From positions 172,501 to 236,500 of the forward strand of contig CAJHNH020008079.1 of assembly GCA_905116865.2 (NCBI GenBank): a stretch of 64,000 nucleotides of DNA. The letters run 5' to 3'. Positions 43,480 through 55,157 of the stretch are shown piece by piece. The notes beneath the pieces are model-generated. The model did not search any database. It had not been told where the DNA came from and worked only from the letters and a program-made list of their open reading frames with translations. The stretch comes from Candidula unifasciata (lineage: Eukaryota > Mollusca > Gastropoda > Stylommatophora > Geomitridae). Within the stretch, counting starts at the first letter, position 1. Each line of letters starts with the position of its first letter. The translations under genes and the position numbers were made by a program.

Positions 43480-45005
43480 CACTATGATACAGCGGATGTG
43501 GTGAAGGCTCTATGTAATCAAATGCAAACGAACAGATAGGGAATCCATACACTGAAAGACTAATTCAAAGGAGGGTGTGTTGAGATTGTGGAAGACATTC
43601 AACATAAAAGAGGAAACAGATTCGGGCTTTCAATCTTGTGATTCTATCCGATGCTAGACATTTTAGCCTTATAATGTCCTAAATCGCACCCTGATTCCCA
43701 ACTTTCGTCATCTAGTTGCGTATACTAAAGAATCTAATAGCAATTCACCTAGCAAATCTCAGATCAATTAGTCCTCTTGGTGAACCTTGATCCGGGGCCT
43801 GCCGATCTGACACGCCGGGTTATTTATGACTGTAAGGTAGTTTAGTCAGCTCACCTGGTAAATGCGCGGCATGTACGTGAGATAAATCACCGCACACCCG
43901 CACAGCATCTGTCAGACATGGAGATCAAATCATTAGCTGTCTTCACGTAGAGGCGTGTAGGCGGCTCTTCTCATTATAGGGAGTGTTGTGGGGACACAGA
44001 GTTTGACAACTACCATCTGTTTATGATGTCTAGCTGTGTGAAGGAGTCTGGTGCACTAAGACCATAACGCGGAGTTTTTGGCACTTGCCCCCCCCCCCCC
44101 CCCCCCTTACAATTTTATCTCCCCTCCGAGTTTGTTAAGGAGGATAAGTAGCCCCCCCCCCCCACCCCCCACCCCCCAAAAAAACCTATTTCCAAGTTTT
44201 CATATTTTATATTGTACTAGATATAATTGCACGGCTTCGCCAGGGATAGTGAGATAGTCTCATTATCCAGTCTTCTACCTCATTTTGCCTCCATCGCTGT
44301 CGCATCTCTAGTCATCGCCCCAAAGTGCACCTGAGCATCCCCTGTAAAACTAACACCTGTTTTTAACAATTTGGGAGACAGACAAACATATTCTCTCAGA
44401 CACATACAAATATGTGGTTTTAAGGAAGATAACAGTGACATATAATTTTTTTAAATAACTTTTTCAGGGAAGTTAGGGGGGGGGGGGGGTGGGGAGATTC
44501 AAATGAATGTAACTCCAGCAAACGTTTAATTTAACTGATTCTAGCGATAAACAAATGCAAAGTAATCTGGGCCGCCATAATGACTGTTTAATTAAACATT
44601 GTAGTCGTGGTGGCACATGAAAATGTAACCCGTGTAGTTGTCACGGTTTCGGAGGTCTTTACACTTCATTTATAATAAACACACGAAATGGAGAAAGAGT
44701 TTGCGGTTTATAGTATGGATTGTTACAGTTCGGCATATTAATAACAATAATAATAATTACTATGAATTCTGTCGTGATGGGGGATGTATTTTTCGTTATT
44801 TTGAAGCCCTACCCTGGTTTGTTGCTAGGGGCCCTAATATAACCTAACCGTTGAACGGGGTTTCTGGGACCTCTGCACGGGTTATCATCATCTGAATGGT
44901 GGCACTTTGTGTCACCCGGTGTTTAAAGCTGAGCGTGATGTCCTTGTGGGGTAAAAAGTCACTTAGTGAATTTTTTTCATTATAAAAATTATTATTATTA
45001 TTAGG
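43480..45005. other. No gene; several homopolymer C and G runs
   Basis: C19 at 44088-44106, C12 at 44152-44163 and G14 at 44476-44489. The segment near 44218-44245 (ACTAGATATAATTGCACGGC then TTCGCCAGGG) resembles a motif common in dispersed invertebrate repeats, without a family assignment. Confidence 0.45.
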
Positions 45006-45019
45006 CACTTAAAGAGTAC

Positions 45020-45299
45020 AAAGGGGCCGGGTTAGTGTAGTCGATAGGAGACTCGCTTTCAGATCCAGCTGTGACTCGCTGCAGCCCACGGTCGGTGTTT
45101 GAAACCGTGTGGTTCCCAGGGTTCACCCAGCCTCTAGGATATGGGTACTAGAGTTGACACTTTCGGGTAAATGGAGAAACATCGGTGTAGTTACGGAATT
45201 ACGGACTGGCGGAAAATTTATTGTCAGCTGTCCGTCAGAGCACTTATGGTTTACAACCGTGTGGAATGACTCTGGTTCACATCTCCCGACATTTTACCT
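45020..45299 (+). mobile_element. SINE-like insertion with 11-bp target duplication
   Basis: The 280-bp insertion is flanked by TTAAAGAGTAC at 45009-45019 and 45300-45310. It begins with a tRNA-like head (GGGCCGGGTTAGTGTAGTCG) and has a weak box B-like GGTGTTTGAAACC about 70 bp later. Length, direct flanks and head fit a tRNA-derived SINE. There is no poly(A) tail. Confidence 0.7.
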
Positions 45300-45340
45300 T
45301 TAAAGAGTACTTAAGTGTCTTGAGCTCACCCCCTCTCTCT

Positions 45341-45402
<62 letters not shown>

Positions 45403-45449
45403 TATTCTAGATAAGATACTCTGTAGGGGACTGAAACACCCCCCCCCCC
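45341..45449 (+). repeat. (CA)n microsatellite and C11 run
   Basis: (CA)30 at 45341-45401 and C11 at 45439-45449. Confidence 0.98.
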
Positions 45450-45879
45450 AACTGTATTGTTTTTTCGTTGTGCCGACGCTCCTGGTTTGTTGTGTGTACG
45501 TCGATCTTCATGTTTATGTTGTGTAGTATTAGTTTGATTGCTCATGGTGCTAACGTGCTGAGCCACACGTTGTGGCACTGAAGCATCAGGATCTATCTTA
45601 AGTCTTTTTGCGGTTGTTGATAAAATATAATTGCGATCTGAAAACGCAGTTGTTACCAAGGGCCGAGTGTAAGACGGACCTGCATGCCATATCAGTGTAT
45701 GTTACAAGTGTGCGTATTTGTGTGAGTTTGTGTATGTTATTCATATGGGGAAGTATGTGTCTATGTACAAGTGTGCTCATTTATACGAACTCTTGTGTGT
45801 TATGTGTATGTATATACTTGCAAATGCATGTTGGCTGTATGTATGTAAGTACGAATGAATGGAGGAATTTTGAATTGAG

Positions 45880-46340
45880 AATCGACATCATATCACGCGG
45901 GACACTCCCATAAAAGCGCCGTCCCCTATTTTAAACATCAAGCGAAGTGTTACAGTTTCGATGGCACCTGTAACTGTCTGATTGTATATCCGTCTCGCCC
46001 TTTCCCTGAGTATTGAGCGTCTACCAAATCCCCTGGTAACTCCTAGCATCACCATTCTCCCCAAGCCGCAATGATCTATCTACCTCCGCATTGTTCACTC
46101 GTTCCAAAAGGGCCCTCACAATGTCTACCTTGTAATATACCTCAGTTCACCACCAAGTGGCGAAAAGCTGGTCAGTCTATCTGCCTGCTCATTTTCGCAA
46201 TACACCAGCAGAACCTGGAGAAAATATCCAAAGGACGCTAGCTACCCGGGACCTCTGAAGTCATGCTTGCCACTCTGCACTTAGCATGCCTGTCTCCACC
46301 TTTCTCAACATGCTCTGTGAGTCAGTTACAGTTGTATGTA
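45880..46340 (-). mobile_element. Tail region of RNase H-encoding non-LTR retrotransposon (decayed)
   Basis: Collinear by eye with 16375-16760, with plus-strand words ACATCATATCACGCGGGACA, CTCCCATAAAAGCGCCGTC, ATTCTCCCCAAGCCG, AAAAGGGCCCTCACAATGTC, GCCTGCTCATTTTCGC and ACCTGGAGAAAATATCC. It extends beyond the other copy into CCTTTCTCAACATGCTCTGT, the complement of the MLRKVE block of the RNase H domain. All frames are interrupted. Confidence 0.75.
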
Positions 46341-46344
46341 CGTA

Positions 46345-47170
46345 TGCATTTATGAAATGATTGATGAGTGTATTTATGGTAAGGTGATAATAGTAATACA
46401 AAACTATGCATGCATGCATAGTTATTCAGTTGAGTGAATTGCTATAAGTACAACATGCTTTCGACAATCTCTGACCGCCTTCATGTGGAATTAAGTTTAT
46501 GTAGTCAAGGTTGTCAGACTGCACCAGACGCATTATAATGAACTACGAAACAACAACGCTACGTCGGCTAAGATTGGTGTTAGTACAATCGTCGATGTGC
46601 CACTGATGTGTAATGTGTATGATGACGAAGTCAAGTGAAGAGGCGAACTCGCATGTCAGGGTGGATGGTTCGGTCCCGTAAGCCAGTATGCTGATGTAGC
46701 TTCCCATAATAAGCTAAATAAGGTGCTGAAGTTGGAGACAAGCAGTCAAGAGGCGCACCACAACAAGCAGAATGTCATGCACAAATATAGTCTACATGAA
46801 GAAAAATGTAAAATTCGATTGTCGCTAATAATTAATCTCCGAAAGTTCTTCACCGATTGCTTTTAATTTTTGACAACACGACGCATTTGAATACGGGCGT
46901 GTTTTCTTTAATAGGAGTGCCACACAAAGCACGAACTACATAGTTCCAGCGACGATCACATCGACATTTTGGTTTTGTTTTCCATCGATCCGTTTTTGTG
47001 TGTGGTTGTTGTTGTTGCGTTCCCGGAGGACGTTTTTATTTCTGCTGGTAGGCGAACTTTGACTGTTGACCTCAGAAATCTGCATGAAGCTGTAAGGAAT
47101 AATACATTATTTCGTTATAATAACGATGAGTTGTTGAAAGACTGTTTGGACATGCAGATATTACACTGGT
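46345..47170. other. No recognised gene
   Basis: The 68-codon plus frame at 46969-47175 has a hydrophobic N-terminal run (CVVVVVAF) but no recognisable domain. Not called as a gene. Confidence 0.35.
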
Positions 47171-47171
47171 T

Positions 47172-47235
47172 GTAGGTTATTACTTCCCATTACAATTCCT
47201 GCTACCCATTTTAGTCTGGGTGGACAGGTATGCCA
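47172..47235 (-). mobile_element. SINE family G, short fragment
   Basis: Plus strand ATTACTTCCCATTACAATTC followed by CTACCCATTTTAGTCTGGGT matches the middle of SINE G (TACCCATTTAAGGCTGGGT). Confidence 0.5.
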
Positions 47236-47756
47236 GGGTCAATTAAAAACAAATATCTTCAGGTGATGCATTTCATATCTTTCCCCATATCTGCGCAATG
47301 ATTGTAAAATTTACCCTATTAGAAACGTGCGTTTTCTGTTTTCTTTCTTTTCCATTTAGCCAGATTGAGCCACAGCAACGCGTGGCCGGGTACAGCGAGT
47401 AGGAAATATAAAAGTATCTGTACAGTGGAGCTCGTACTGGAGACAACATTGCAGCTATAGATAATCTGTTTTCAAGCGAACAAAAGAAGAATAAGCTTTC
47501 GACAGAAAATTTGTCTATAAAACATGCCTGCACCTCCAGTTTGTGACTCTCTGAAGTAAATACAGTTCGCGAGTTTTCATTGTAAAACCTGTTGCTACAA
47601 GCCGGTACTACCGGGCGCAGTCAGCAAACGGTAGTGTCAACAAGGGGCGTCTGGATAGAGGAAGCGAGCAGGGGGAAGGGGCGGTGGTTAAACTTACAGC
47701 TTTGAGTGACCTTTGGGTGGGGGAAAGGGGGGGGGGGTAGACTGATGCCCAGGGCC

Positions 47757-47773
47757 AGGTCACAGAAAGGTCA
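47757..47773 (+). promoter_or_regulatory. Perfect AGGTCA DR5, possible nuclear receptor element
   Basis: AGGTCA at 47757-47762 and 47768-47773 are separated by five bases (CAGAA). A third half-site lies on the minus strand at 47707-47712 (AAAGGTCA). Two direct AGGTCA with 5-bp spacing is the classic RAR/RXR arrangement. No nearby gene gives it context. Confidence 0.3.
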
Positions 47774-47959
47774 CGGCTCACTCGCGAGATTTGCTTATGA
47801 AAGCCGATAAGTCGCGAAGAAAGGGCAACAACCTTGCACGGTGATTTACTGACACCAGCGACCTCATCTTATCAAGGGGAACAAGAGCAGCTAGCAGGCC
47901 GCAGCAGTGAAGAGGCTCTTCAGCATTAGGATGCTACGGCATAACATCTGCAAACAGTG

Positions 47960-48295
47960 AATAAACGTTTTCAGAACGTGTCTGTATGAAATCATGAAAT
48001 CAGACGAATGCTAGGAATAAAGCCAGTCTTACAGGTCATCAAATAACAACAAATGAAGTGGTTTGAACACCTAACAAGAATGCCCTGGTACTATCTGCCA
48101 CAGCGAGCCACACTAAAATTATACAATGGGTATAGAGCGAGTGAAAGACCTCGGAAAATATGGAGTGATGATATTAAGAACAGCCTTACAGAAATGAACA
48201 TCAGTCTTTATAGTGTTGTTGACAGAGCCCATCAGCGAACATTACATCTCCCCCCGACACTTCAATGAGGTACAAGGTGGAAGAGAAGAAGACGT
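47960..48295 (+). mobile_element. Non-LTR retrotransposon reverse transcriptase tail (decayed)
   Basis: Plus strand: RMLGIKPVLQVIK, a stop, QQMKWFEHLTRMPWYYLPQR, ERPRKIWSDDIKNSL, VVDRAHQRTLH. These are the WFGHLxRM and GRPRKxWxDxI blocks of the tail. The 71-codon frame from 48053 is this fragment and not a host gene. Confidence 0.8.
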
Positions 48296-48299
48296 TTGT

Positions 48300-50030
48300 T
48301 TTAGGTCATTAGAAAACGGTAAGTTTCTGTAGATGAGGGTGTGCAGAATATAAGACACACACCCACTTGAAGCAAACGTCGATCCTACCCACGCTGTTGG
48401 GACCCCTGCTCCTAGGCTTCATACGCCAACGAACGAATAGATGAACAGTTTTTTTTTTTTTTCAAAGGGTCACGATAGGTTATTTTTAACTCAGCAGATA
48501 CATAAAATATAGCCTTACTGAGAATTCGAACCAGGGTCTCCTCCTCCTCCTCTACCGCCTCCTCCAGCGTTCGCAGTTACAATGACTATTGGTTTTACAC
48601 TTCGCCTTGTGACAGAACACTCCCAATTTGAACAAACCCTTAATGAGTCGTGTTTTACTACATGTCCGTTAGAGGCAGTAGGTCGGGCAATGGGTCTCTG
48701 CTCCCTTTTCTCTCAAAGAAGGCTTTCAAACTCACAGCAAGCGAACCGTTCCCAAAACGGGGTTTTGGAAAGTATACACATTGCATTTGCTGTCTTTAGA
48801 ATTACGTGGGTATCTTGGTATACGTTCGATTTGGTATATGTTCGCTTTGGTATACGTTTGACTTGGCATGTGCGCTGTTGAGGCGCGAAACATACCACCT
48901 TTGTTTGGAATACGAACTTGTTTGAGTCAGAATTAGTCTGGACACTATGCGGTACGGTACGTCTCTCGAGACAAAACCACGGATAAGCACCAAAAACTCG
49001 GACAGGTATCATATTCCATTTGTAATTAAAAACCACTAGTAAAACTTATATAAACACACACACACTAAAACACGCGCACACACACACACTAAAACTGGCT
49101 TCTCTTATAATTGAACATAATTCTAATTCTTCGTGGATTAGATCATTGCTGTACTGATTTCAGTTTGTTACAAAGCTGTTGTGCGGCTTTCATGTAAATT
49201 TTGTTAGAGGATACTCTTTCTGTAGCTTTAGAAAGGAATATGGTAATGAAGATAGACTAAGTATACATTTTGATAGGAACACATTTGCTTTTGCTGGGCG
49301 ATTATCACTTTGCAATGTGGTTGATAGATAGACTGCGATATTTCAAGTGAAAAATAACGGACTTCATAAACTGTTTAAATGTTGACGAAAATCAGTGGTG
49401 ATTTAAAAATAATTCTGAATGCTATTGTTGCTTCACACCTCCATTCACTGCTGTTTTTGTCTGTGATAGGTACAACGATTCGCCGAAAGACTTCTCAGAA
49501 GTGTGTAAAAAGACTTCGTTTCCTGTAGTTAACTTTTACAGGTCCAGTCTTCAGACTTGAATGTTTTTACTGCAGTGTCTCTCATGGGTCAACCACTTAC
49601 TTTAGGCGGGAGATAACAAGTTTCGCAAAGCCCAAAGTTTCCAGGACACATTATCCGCCCCACTTATGCCAGCCTCCACATATTTATGGCCACTTACATT
49701 CCCTCACCCTCCGTCTCGGACTATAGGCTATGGCCCTGTATCTCCTGACCAACACCAGATTGTTCAAACAAAGCCGAGTTCAAGGCCGTCGTTAAGATTC
49801 CCTCCACAGCGTCACATTTTACCACCGCCTCCTTTTACCGTACCCCTTCGTTCTGATGGTCCCTCCACCCGCGAGCTGCCCCAGGACCTAGTGGGCGCTC
49901 CACATGTTGGTATGTCTGGGAGAATGTCCCTCGTGCTACTTCTGTAGATTGTAGTTTGCCGCCATTACTATTGTTGGTTGCTGGCATAAATGTAGATCAT
50001 GTTGGTGGTAGCCGGTCATTCTGCCATGGC
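48300..50030. other. Largely featureless
   Basis: A minus-strand box B-like GGTTCGAATTCTC near 48525 next to GGAGGAGGCGG could be an eroded SINE head. The segment 48820-48870 repeats TATACGTTxGAxTTGG about three times. CA-rich words at 49055-49095. Frames at 48582-48881 and 49666-49947 have no recognisable domain. Confidence 0.4.
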
Positions 50031-50035
50031 GATAA

Positions 50036-50215
50036 TTGTTGTTGTTGTTGTTGTTTTTCTTCTTCTTCTTCTTCTTCTTCTTCTTCTTCTTCTTCTTCTT
50101 CTTCTTCTTCTTCTTCTTCTTCTTCTTCTTCTTCTTCTTCTTCTTTTTCTTTTTCTTCTTCTTCTTCGTCGTCGTCTTCTTCTTCTCTTTCTTCTCCCCC
50201 CCTTCCCATCCCACT
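50036..50215 (+). repeat. (GTT)n then (TTC)n tract
   Basis: GTT run at 50036-50055, nearly pure TTC at 50058-50165 with TCG/TCT patches to 50190. Explains the poly-Ser, poly-Leu, poly-Glu and poly-Lys frames on both strands. Confidence 0.98.
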
Positions 50216-50219
50216 CCTC

Positions 50220-51344
50220 CTCCTCCTGTTGTGCTATATGTCGCATAAGGCTCGATGTCTATTGCTGCATGCCGTTAAATCTTGTGCAGTCGCTAAAGAT
50301 ATTTTTAGATAGAATCCAGTCCTCTGTCTCATCAGCGGTGCTGATTGTCTGTAGACTGACCTATAAGGCTGTCGGGTCCTAATGTTAATCCTTTCGCACT
50401 TTTGTCTCAGACCTTCTATCAACTTAAATTTTAGTGAAATACTATGTAGGAGAAGTAGAAAAGCCTAAAATGAATCCTTCAACTGGCGGCTCAAATTCAT
50501 TTCCCACAGTGCATGCCTTGAATCGCACACCGCTACTACAGATTAAAGAACTGGTCAACGCTTGAAAGAAGGATGAGAAAAAATAACTTTACGTGAGATA
50601 CAACAATCGGAGAAATTGTGAGGCACCGCGTCCACATACATTGCAGCGAATCTTATGTATGCACGAGAGGCACACCAGACATATGAGAAGTCTTGCCAAC
50701 CAGCATAGGACTAACACTGTTAACCACGGCACTGATGCCTGTATTGAGCGGGCACTCTGAGCGTCAGAAGGGTGCCATTGAGATAGATAATCAGACTCGC
50801 AACTCGAAGTCACCGTGTGGTCATTTTCGGTTGTTCGTTCGACCCAGAGTGGTTGAACAAGATACGATTTTTTCAGAAATACCCTGGTAAAGAGACACAC
50901 TGCTCTCTACTGTTGAATTAGAAAACATAAAAATGAAGTTTCCCCTCGTCTGCATTTTAGCTTTCATTTTCAGTTTTTCCCCCTTAATAATCTTCCCGCC
51001 TTGAAGAGAGGGGAGTGCTTGTTAATTTGAAAGTTGCTGATTTTTTATTTTTATTCGCTTCGGGTGTCCTCTTCATATCTCGTAGACGTGGAAGCCGAGG
51101 GGAAAGTCGAGGGTAATTATGTTCGCGGGGTTGTTGAATTCGTGTTGATAATTTTTTGTAATACGAGGACCTGGAAGTGGTGACACGGCTCTAGAAAGTT
51201 TTCAGATAACGCTCACGACTTGAGATAGTCCTTGTTGAGACCTGATGAAATGTGCGCTTACACCTAGTGAGATGGTCTCTCATATTGCTGAGTCCAGTGT
51301 TCACACTTACTAGGTAATATTAATAATTATTTTTAGGTGCCTAA
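50220..51344. other. No recognisable feature
   Basis: No gene, repeat or RNA recognised. Confidence 0.4.
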
Positions 51345-51985
51345 GGAGAGCCGCCGTGGTGAAGCGGCTAGAAGCTGGCGTGGGGGGTCAGAAGGTCCTG
51401 GGTTCGGATCCTGGCGGAGCCGGACTTTTTTCAAAAATGACCTTGGGGTGGTAGTAACGTGTTTGGACCCAGGCACACCGTGATTGACCTTTCATTCACG
51501 CGTCTCAACCTTTGAGACGCCTTAGTCTAAGTTACAAGGGTGTCAGGTTGTGTTCGGTTCTGTACGTATTGGCGGGCCGACTGCAACATGTAAACGCTTC
51601 TGAAACCACGGCACGTAAGGTGCAGTCTCTTGTAGGACGTAAGCTGAGCCTTTGGGGGGGTGGGGGGGGGGGTGGCAGTTCTGGATCTTGGTTGTCGTTA
51701 AAACCGGTAACATTTTGTAATATAGAGCACACGCCATCGCCGATAGGAGCATCAACCTGACACCCCTCTAACTTAGACTAGCACGTCTCAGTTTTAGATA
51801 CATGAATGAAAGGCTAATTACGGCGTGCCTGGGCCAGAAAACGTTACTAAAACCTACCTTGCCTCTTAAGTCGACCCAACCTTAAATGGGTTCCAGCTAT
51901 AGCCCTGTGGAGTAAAGGCGTCCGGTGTGATGTTGACCGCATCATTCACCGAGTGCCGATTGGTCTGTAAAATATAGGCAACATT
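51345..51985 (+). mobile_element. SINE family G interrupted by a MITE
   Basis: Head at 51350-51420 with box A-like TGGTGAAGCGG (51359-51369) and box B GGGTTCGGATCC, then GGACTTTTTTC and AAAAATGACCTTG to 51445. The body resumes at 51862 with CCTCTTAAGTCGACCCAACC, AAATGGGTTCC, GAGTAAAGGCGTCCGG and GTGCCGATTGGTCTG. With the 410-bp insertion and one ACCTTG removed, the sequence is collinear with 19685-19925. This is a second near full-length copy. Confidence 0.85.
51446..51855. mobile_element. Family H MITE with about 100-bp terminal inverted repeats
   Basis: Inserted in SINE G with direct flanks ACCTTG (51440-51445 and 51856-51861). Arms 51446-51550 and 51753-51855 are inverted copies: shared words include AGTAACG at the tip, CCCAGGCAC, CTTTCATTCA, TAGTCTAAGTTA and GTGTCAGGTTG. 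The roughly 200-bp centre has G-rich runs near 51654-51672 and a segment TCTGAAACCACGG that also occurs in the copy at 31178-31830. No transposase; superfamily not assigned. Confidence 0.85.
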
Positions 51986-51989
51986 TGGG

Positions 51990-53625
51990 GATGTGGCGGA
52001 AGCATCTACTCGACATTCTTTGTCCCCCCCCCCCCCCCACCCCCTTATTTTTCTTTCGTGGAAAGATGAAAAAGCCAACAGGTTCTGCCCCCACTTGTCG
52101 GTTGAATTGCCTGTTAAATCTGTTTGAAGTCATTTGAAGTTACTTGCAGTACACTCAACGTAATCTGTCTTGTACAATAGGCTTACGCTAAGCGACCGAC
52201 ATCACACTGCCTCACCACTTGAATATACTCGTACTATGCTTCCCCAACACTGATCAGAACTGTTAAAAGAGACAGTACCTTTTTTTAAAACAGACAATAG
52301 CAGAGGCATCCAGAAAACGTCAAGAGCACTCAGACTGACGGCTGACTGACTTTCTACCCCACCAGGACATCACACAAGCGACAAACACTCGATGACACAG
52401 TGTGCCACCATATGGGTGAGGATCACCGTGGAGAGGTCCCAGAAACCGCGTTCAGCCTTTAGACCATATTTATGGCCAGGCTATATTGCGGCCCCTGGCA
52501 AGAGCCAGAGTAGGGCTTCAAAAAAAACGAAAAATTTCAGCCTAAAAAGTACAGGAAGTATAACAATGTCATTATAAGAGCACTTAGCCCTTTAAAGGAT
52601 CTGTATAGCATCAGCATCATCACCTTCACGTGCCGTGCCGATAAGCCTAGGGCTATTCACGTCTGTCCCGCTGAAACCTAGAAAGTGGCCCTGGGATAGC
52701 TGTCATGTTATATTATTAATCTTGTTATGGTGGCCTCTGTCACGTAACGATCCCTGTTTTCAATAGGTTTATCCCCGATTAAACCCTAAGGATCATGTTT
52801 CGCCATCTCACATGATAAGAATCACTGATCCGGCCAGTGTTCTTGTCTGGACCCATCCATATGGCTAAGCCATCCAGTTGTCTTGTCTCCTAATAAGTTA
52901 GGACAGATGGTCTCCCGGTCAAATGTTATTTCAGCCTGGGAAAAGTAAACAAAAACATATCTAACCCTCCTTTTCTCACCCTGTCTTGTAGGCTCTCAAT
53001 CATAAACGTTGACATCTCTGTGCACTTGAACATTGTTAAACGGTAGACCTTGCAAACACAGCCTGGCAACGTGTAGCGATGTGAAATGTGACCTCAAACA
53101 TCATATGTATGTGTTTTGATAAGCATACAATAGAGATCTCACTAATGCTGTTGCTGATGCACTAAGGAGAGATCCTTCTCATGCTTTTTGATGGAGAACA
53201 GCTATAATTCAATGTTTTTTGTTAAGAAAGAGTTGGTCTTTAATGCCTCCCACGTGTATGCTTTCATCCACTTAGCCGTCCATCAGTATTCCTTTAATCA
53301 ATTTACAAGTGTACTGATAAATCAGCAAGATGAGTGAATCAATCCGGTGTTACGAATTTGGATATACTCGTTTCAAGTTTCCAGTCTAGAATAAATGCCC
53401 TGATATCCACCCGTCGATTGAAACAGTTATTCAGCACTCTATCAGTCAGTTAATCAGAAACAACTAGTCATTCAACCATTTGGTCATTCCAAGCGATAAC
53501 ATAGGGGGTGAGAATTAGAATATGATCACTGAAGACCTAGGTTGGGAAGTGGTGTCCTTTCGCCATAGCATGAGGACCATCTGCGACCCATAACTGTCAA
53601 GCAGTAATGCCTTGGTGACTGACAC
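51990..53625. other. No recognisable feature
   Basis: C15 at 52024-52038. Otherwise no gene, RNA or repeat recognised. Confidence 0.4.
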
Positions 53626-53637
53626 CTGAATCTAACA

Positions 53638-53858
53638 CAGCGGTTTTCAACCTGTAGGTTGCGACCCCTTCTTTTTTTTTTGAGGGGGGGGGGGGGGGGG
53701 TCAAACGACCCTTTCACAAGGGTTGCCAAAGACCATCGCAAAACACATATTCACTAAAGATACGAAGTAGCGACGAAAGTAATTGTACGGTTGGGGGTCG
53801 CCACAACATCAGGAACTGTATTAAATGGTCGCGGCTTTAGGAAGGCTGAAAGGCCCTG
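53638..53858 (+). mobile_element. SPIN/URR1-like hAT miniature element with 8-bp target duplication
   Basis: Starts CAGCGGTTTTCAACCTGTAG and ends GGCTGAAAGGCCCTG, flanked by ATCTAACA (53630-53637) and ATCTAGCA (53859-53866), 7 of 8 identical and close to the NTCTAGAN preference of hAT-Charlie insertions. Inside, GACCCTTTCACAAGGGTTGC, AAGACCATCGCAAAACACAT, GAAGTAGCGACGAAAGTAAT, GGTTGGGGGTCGCCACAAC and AGGAACTGTATTAAA keep the order and wording of vertebrate SPIN/URR1 elements as I remember them. G17 (53684-53700) is an internal expansion. Non-coding. Confidence 0.93.
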
Positions 53859-53869
53859 ATCTAGCAGGT

Positions 53870-54360
53870 TTCTGCAGTCTGACGGGTATGGTGCTCCCCT
53901 CAGATCAACCTGTTATCTTATGTAAATAAGCTACTGCATTGGTAGGTAATGAGAGTGTCAGTAACAGGGTACAGAGTCCATTTCTTCTTACACTGAGTGT
54001 AACTTAGTTCGACGCACTCTTATAGTCTCCTGGCTTGGTCACCTCATAAGAACTCTAGAAGCACTACAAATATAGTGTACCTTGTGTATGTTACACGGGT
54101 GTGTGAATTCTGTCTCTGCCCGACCGTCTACTCTGTTCCTTTCTTTCCTCATGCCTGAGATTCAAATAACCACTCCACACAGGATGTTCACAAATGGACA
54201 GTAACAACGCCATGTAGCTGGGGTCGATGGTTGCCCCACAACCTCCTGATTGCAGAAGACAAGGCGGGGTTTACAAATTTCAACAGGTGATAACTGAAAG
54301 AGTCTGTCATGTGAATTCTAGGAGATGTAACTAGCGTTGACTGGTGTTGACATTTCAGGC
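53870..54360. other. No recognisable feature
   Basis: Nothing identified. Confidence 0.4.
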
Positions 54361-54366
54361 CATTGT

Positions 54367-54600
54367 CTTTATCTGTGGATGAGAAAAGAATTCGTTTGAG
54401 TGGGACCGTGAGCACAGAGTGAAGTTTATCGCAGAGGCTTACTTTATCTGTGGATAAGAAAGGAATTCGTTTGAGTGGGACCGTGAGCACAGAGTGAAGT
54501 TTATCGCAGAGGCTTACTTTATCTGTGGATAAGAAAGGAATTCGTTTGAGTGGGACCGTGAGCACTGAGTGAAGTTTATCGCAGAGGCTTACTTTGTCAG
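54367..54600 (+). repeat. 75-bp tandem triplication
   Basis: Three nearly identical copies of a unit with TTATCTGTGGATAAGAAAGG, AATTCGTTTGAGTGGGACCG and TGAGCACAGAGTGAAGTTTA. Very few differences, so it is young. As 75 is 25 codons, the minus strand stays open across it (frame 54188-54727); no domain recognised. Confidence 0.95.
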
Positions 54601-54954
54601 TCTGGCAAGTGAAATGTTGTGACCAGAAATCTACAAGTGGGTCATGCGGGCATCGGTCAGTACGGGGGAAGAGGGGGGGGGGGGGTATTTTTGGACACGG
54701 GTGTAATTTGCCAAAATGCGGCTTCACTGGACACGGATACCACAGTAGACGAAGCCAGTCTTAACCCATGGGTCGCTGGAGATTGGTTAGATCTGATGTT
54801 GGACAACCGCTGTCGCGACCTCTATCCTTCATAGATAAGTTTACATTCAGTCGCAAGAGTACATTTCCTCATCTTTCCCTCCCACCGTAGCGGGTAAATT
54901 GTACTTTAGAGCCTAAAATCGTGTTATCAGTTTGGAAATGCTAACAACATTAGA

Positions 54955-55157
<203 letters not shown>

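Noticed and set aside
51350..51420. Functional tRNA gene
   Set aside because: Boxes A and B are present but the sequence does not fold into a clean cloverleaf by eye and continues into a SINE body; the heads at 23684 and 36700 were rejected likewise.
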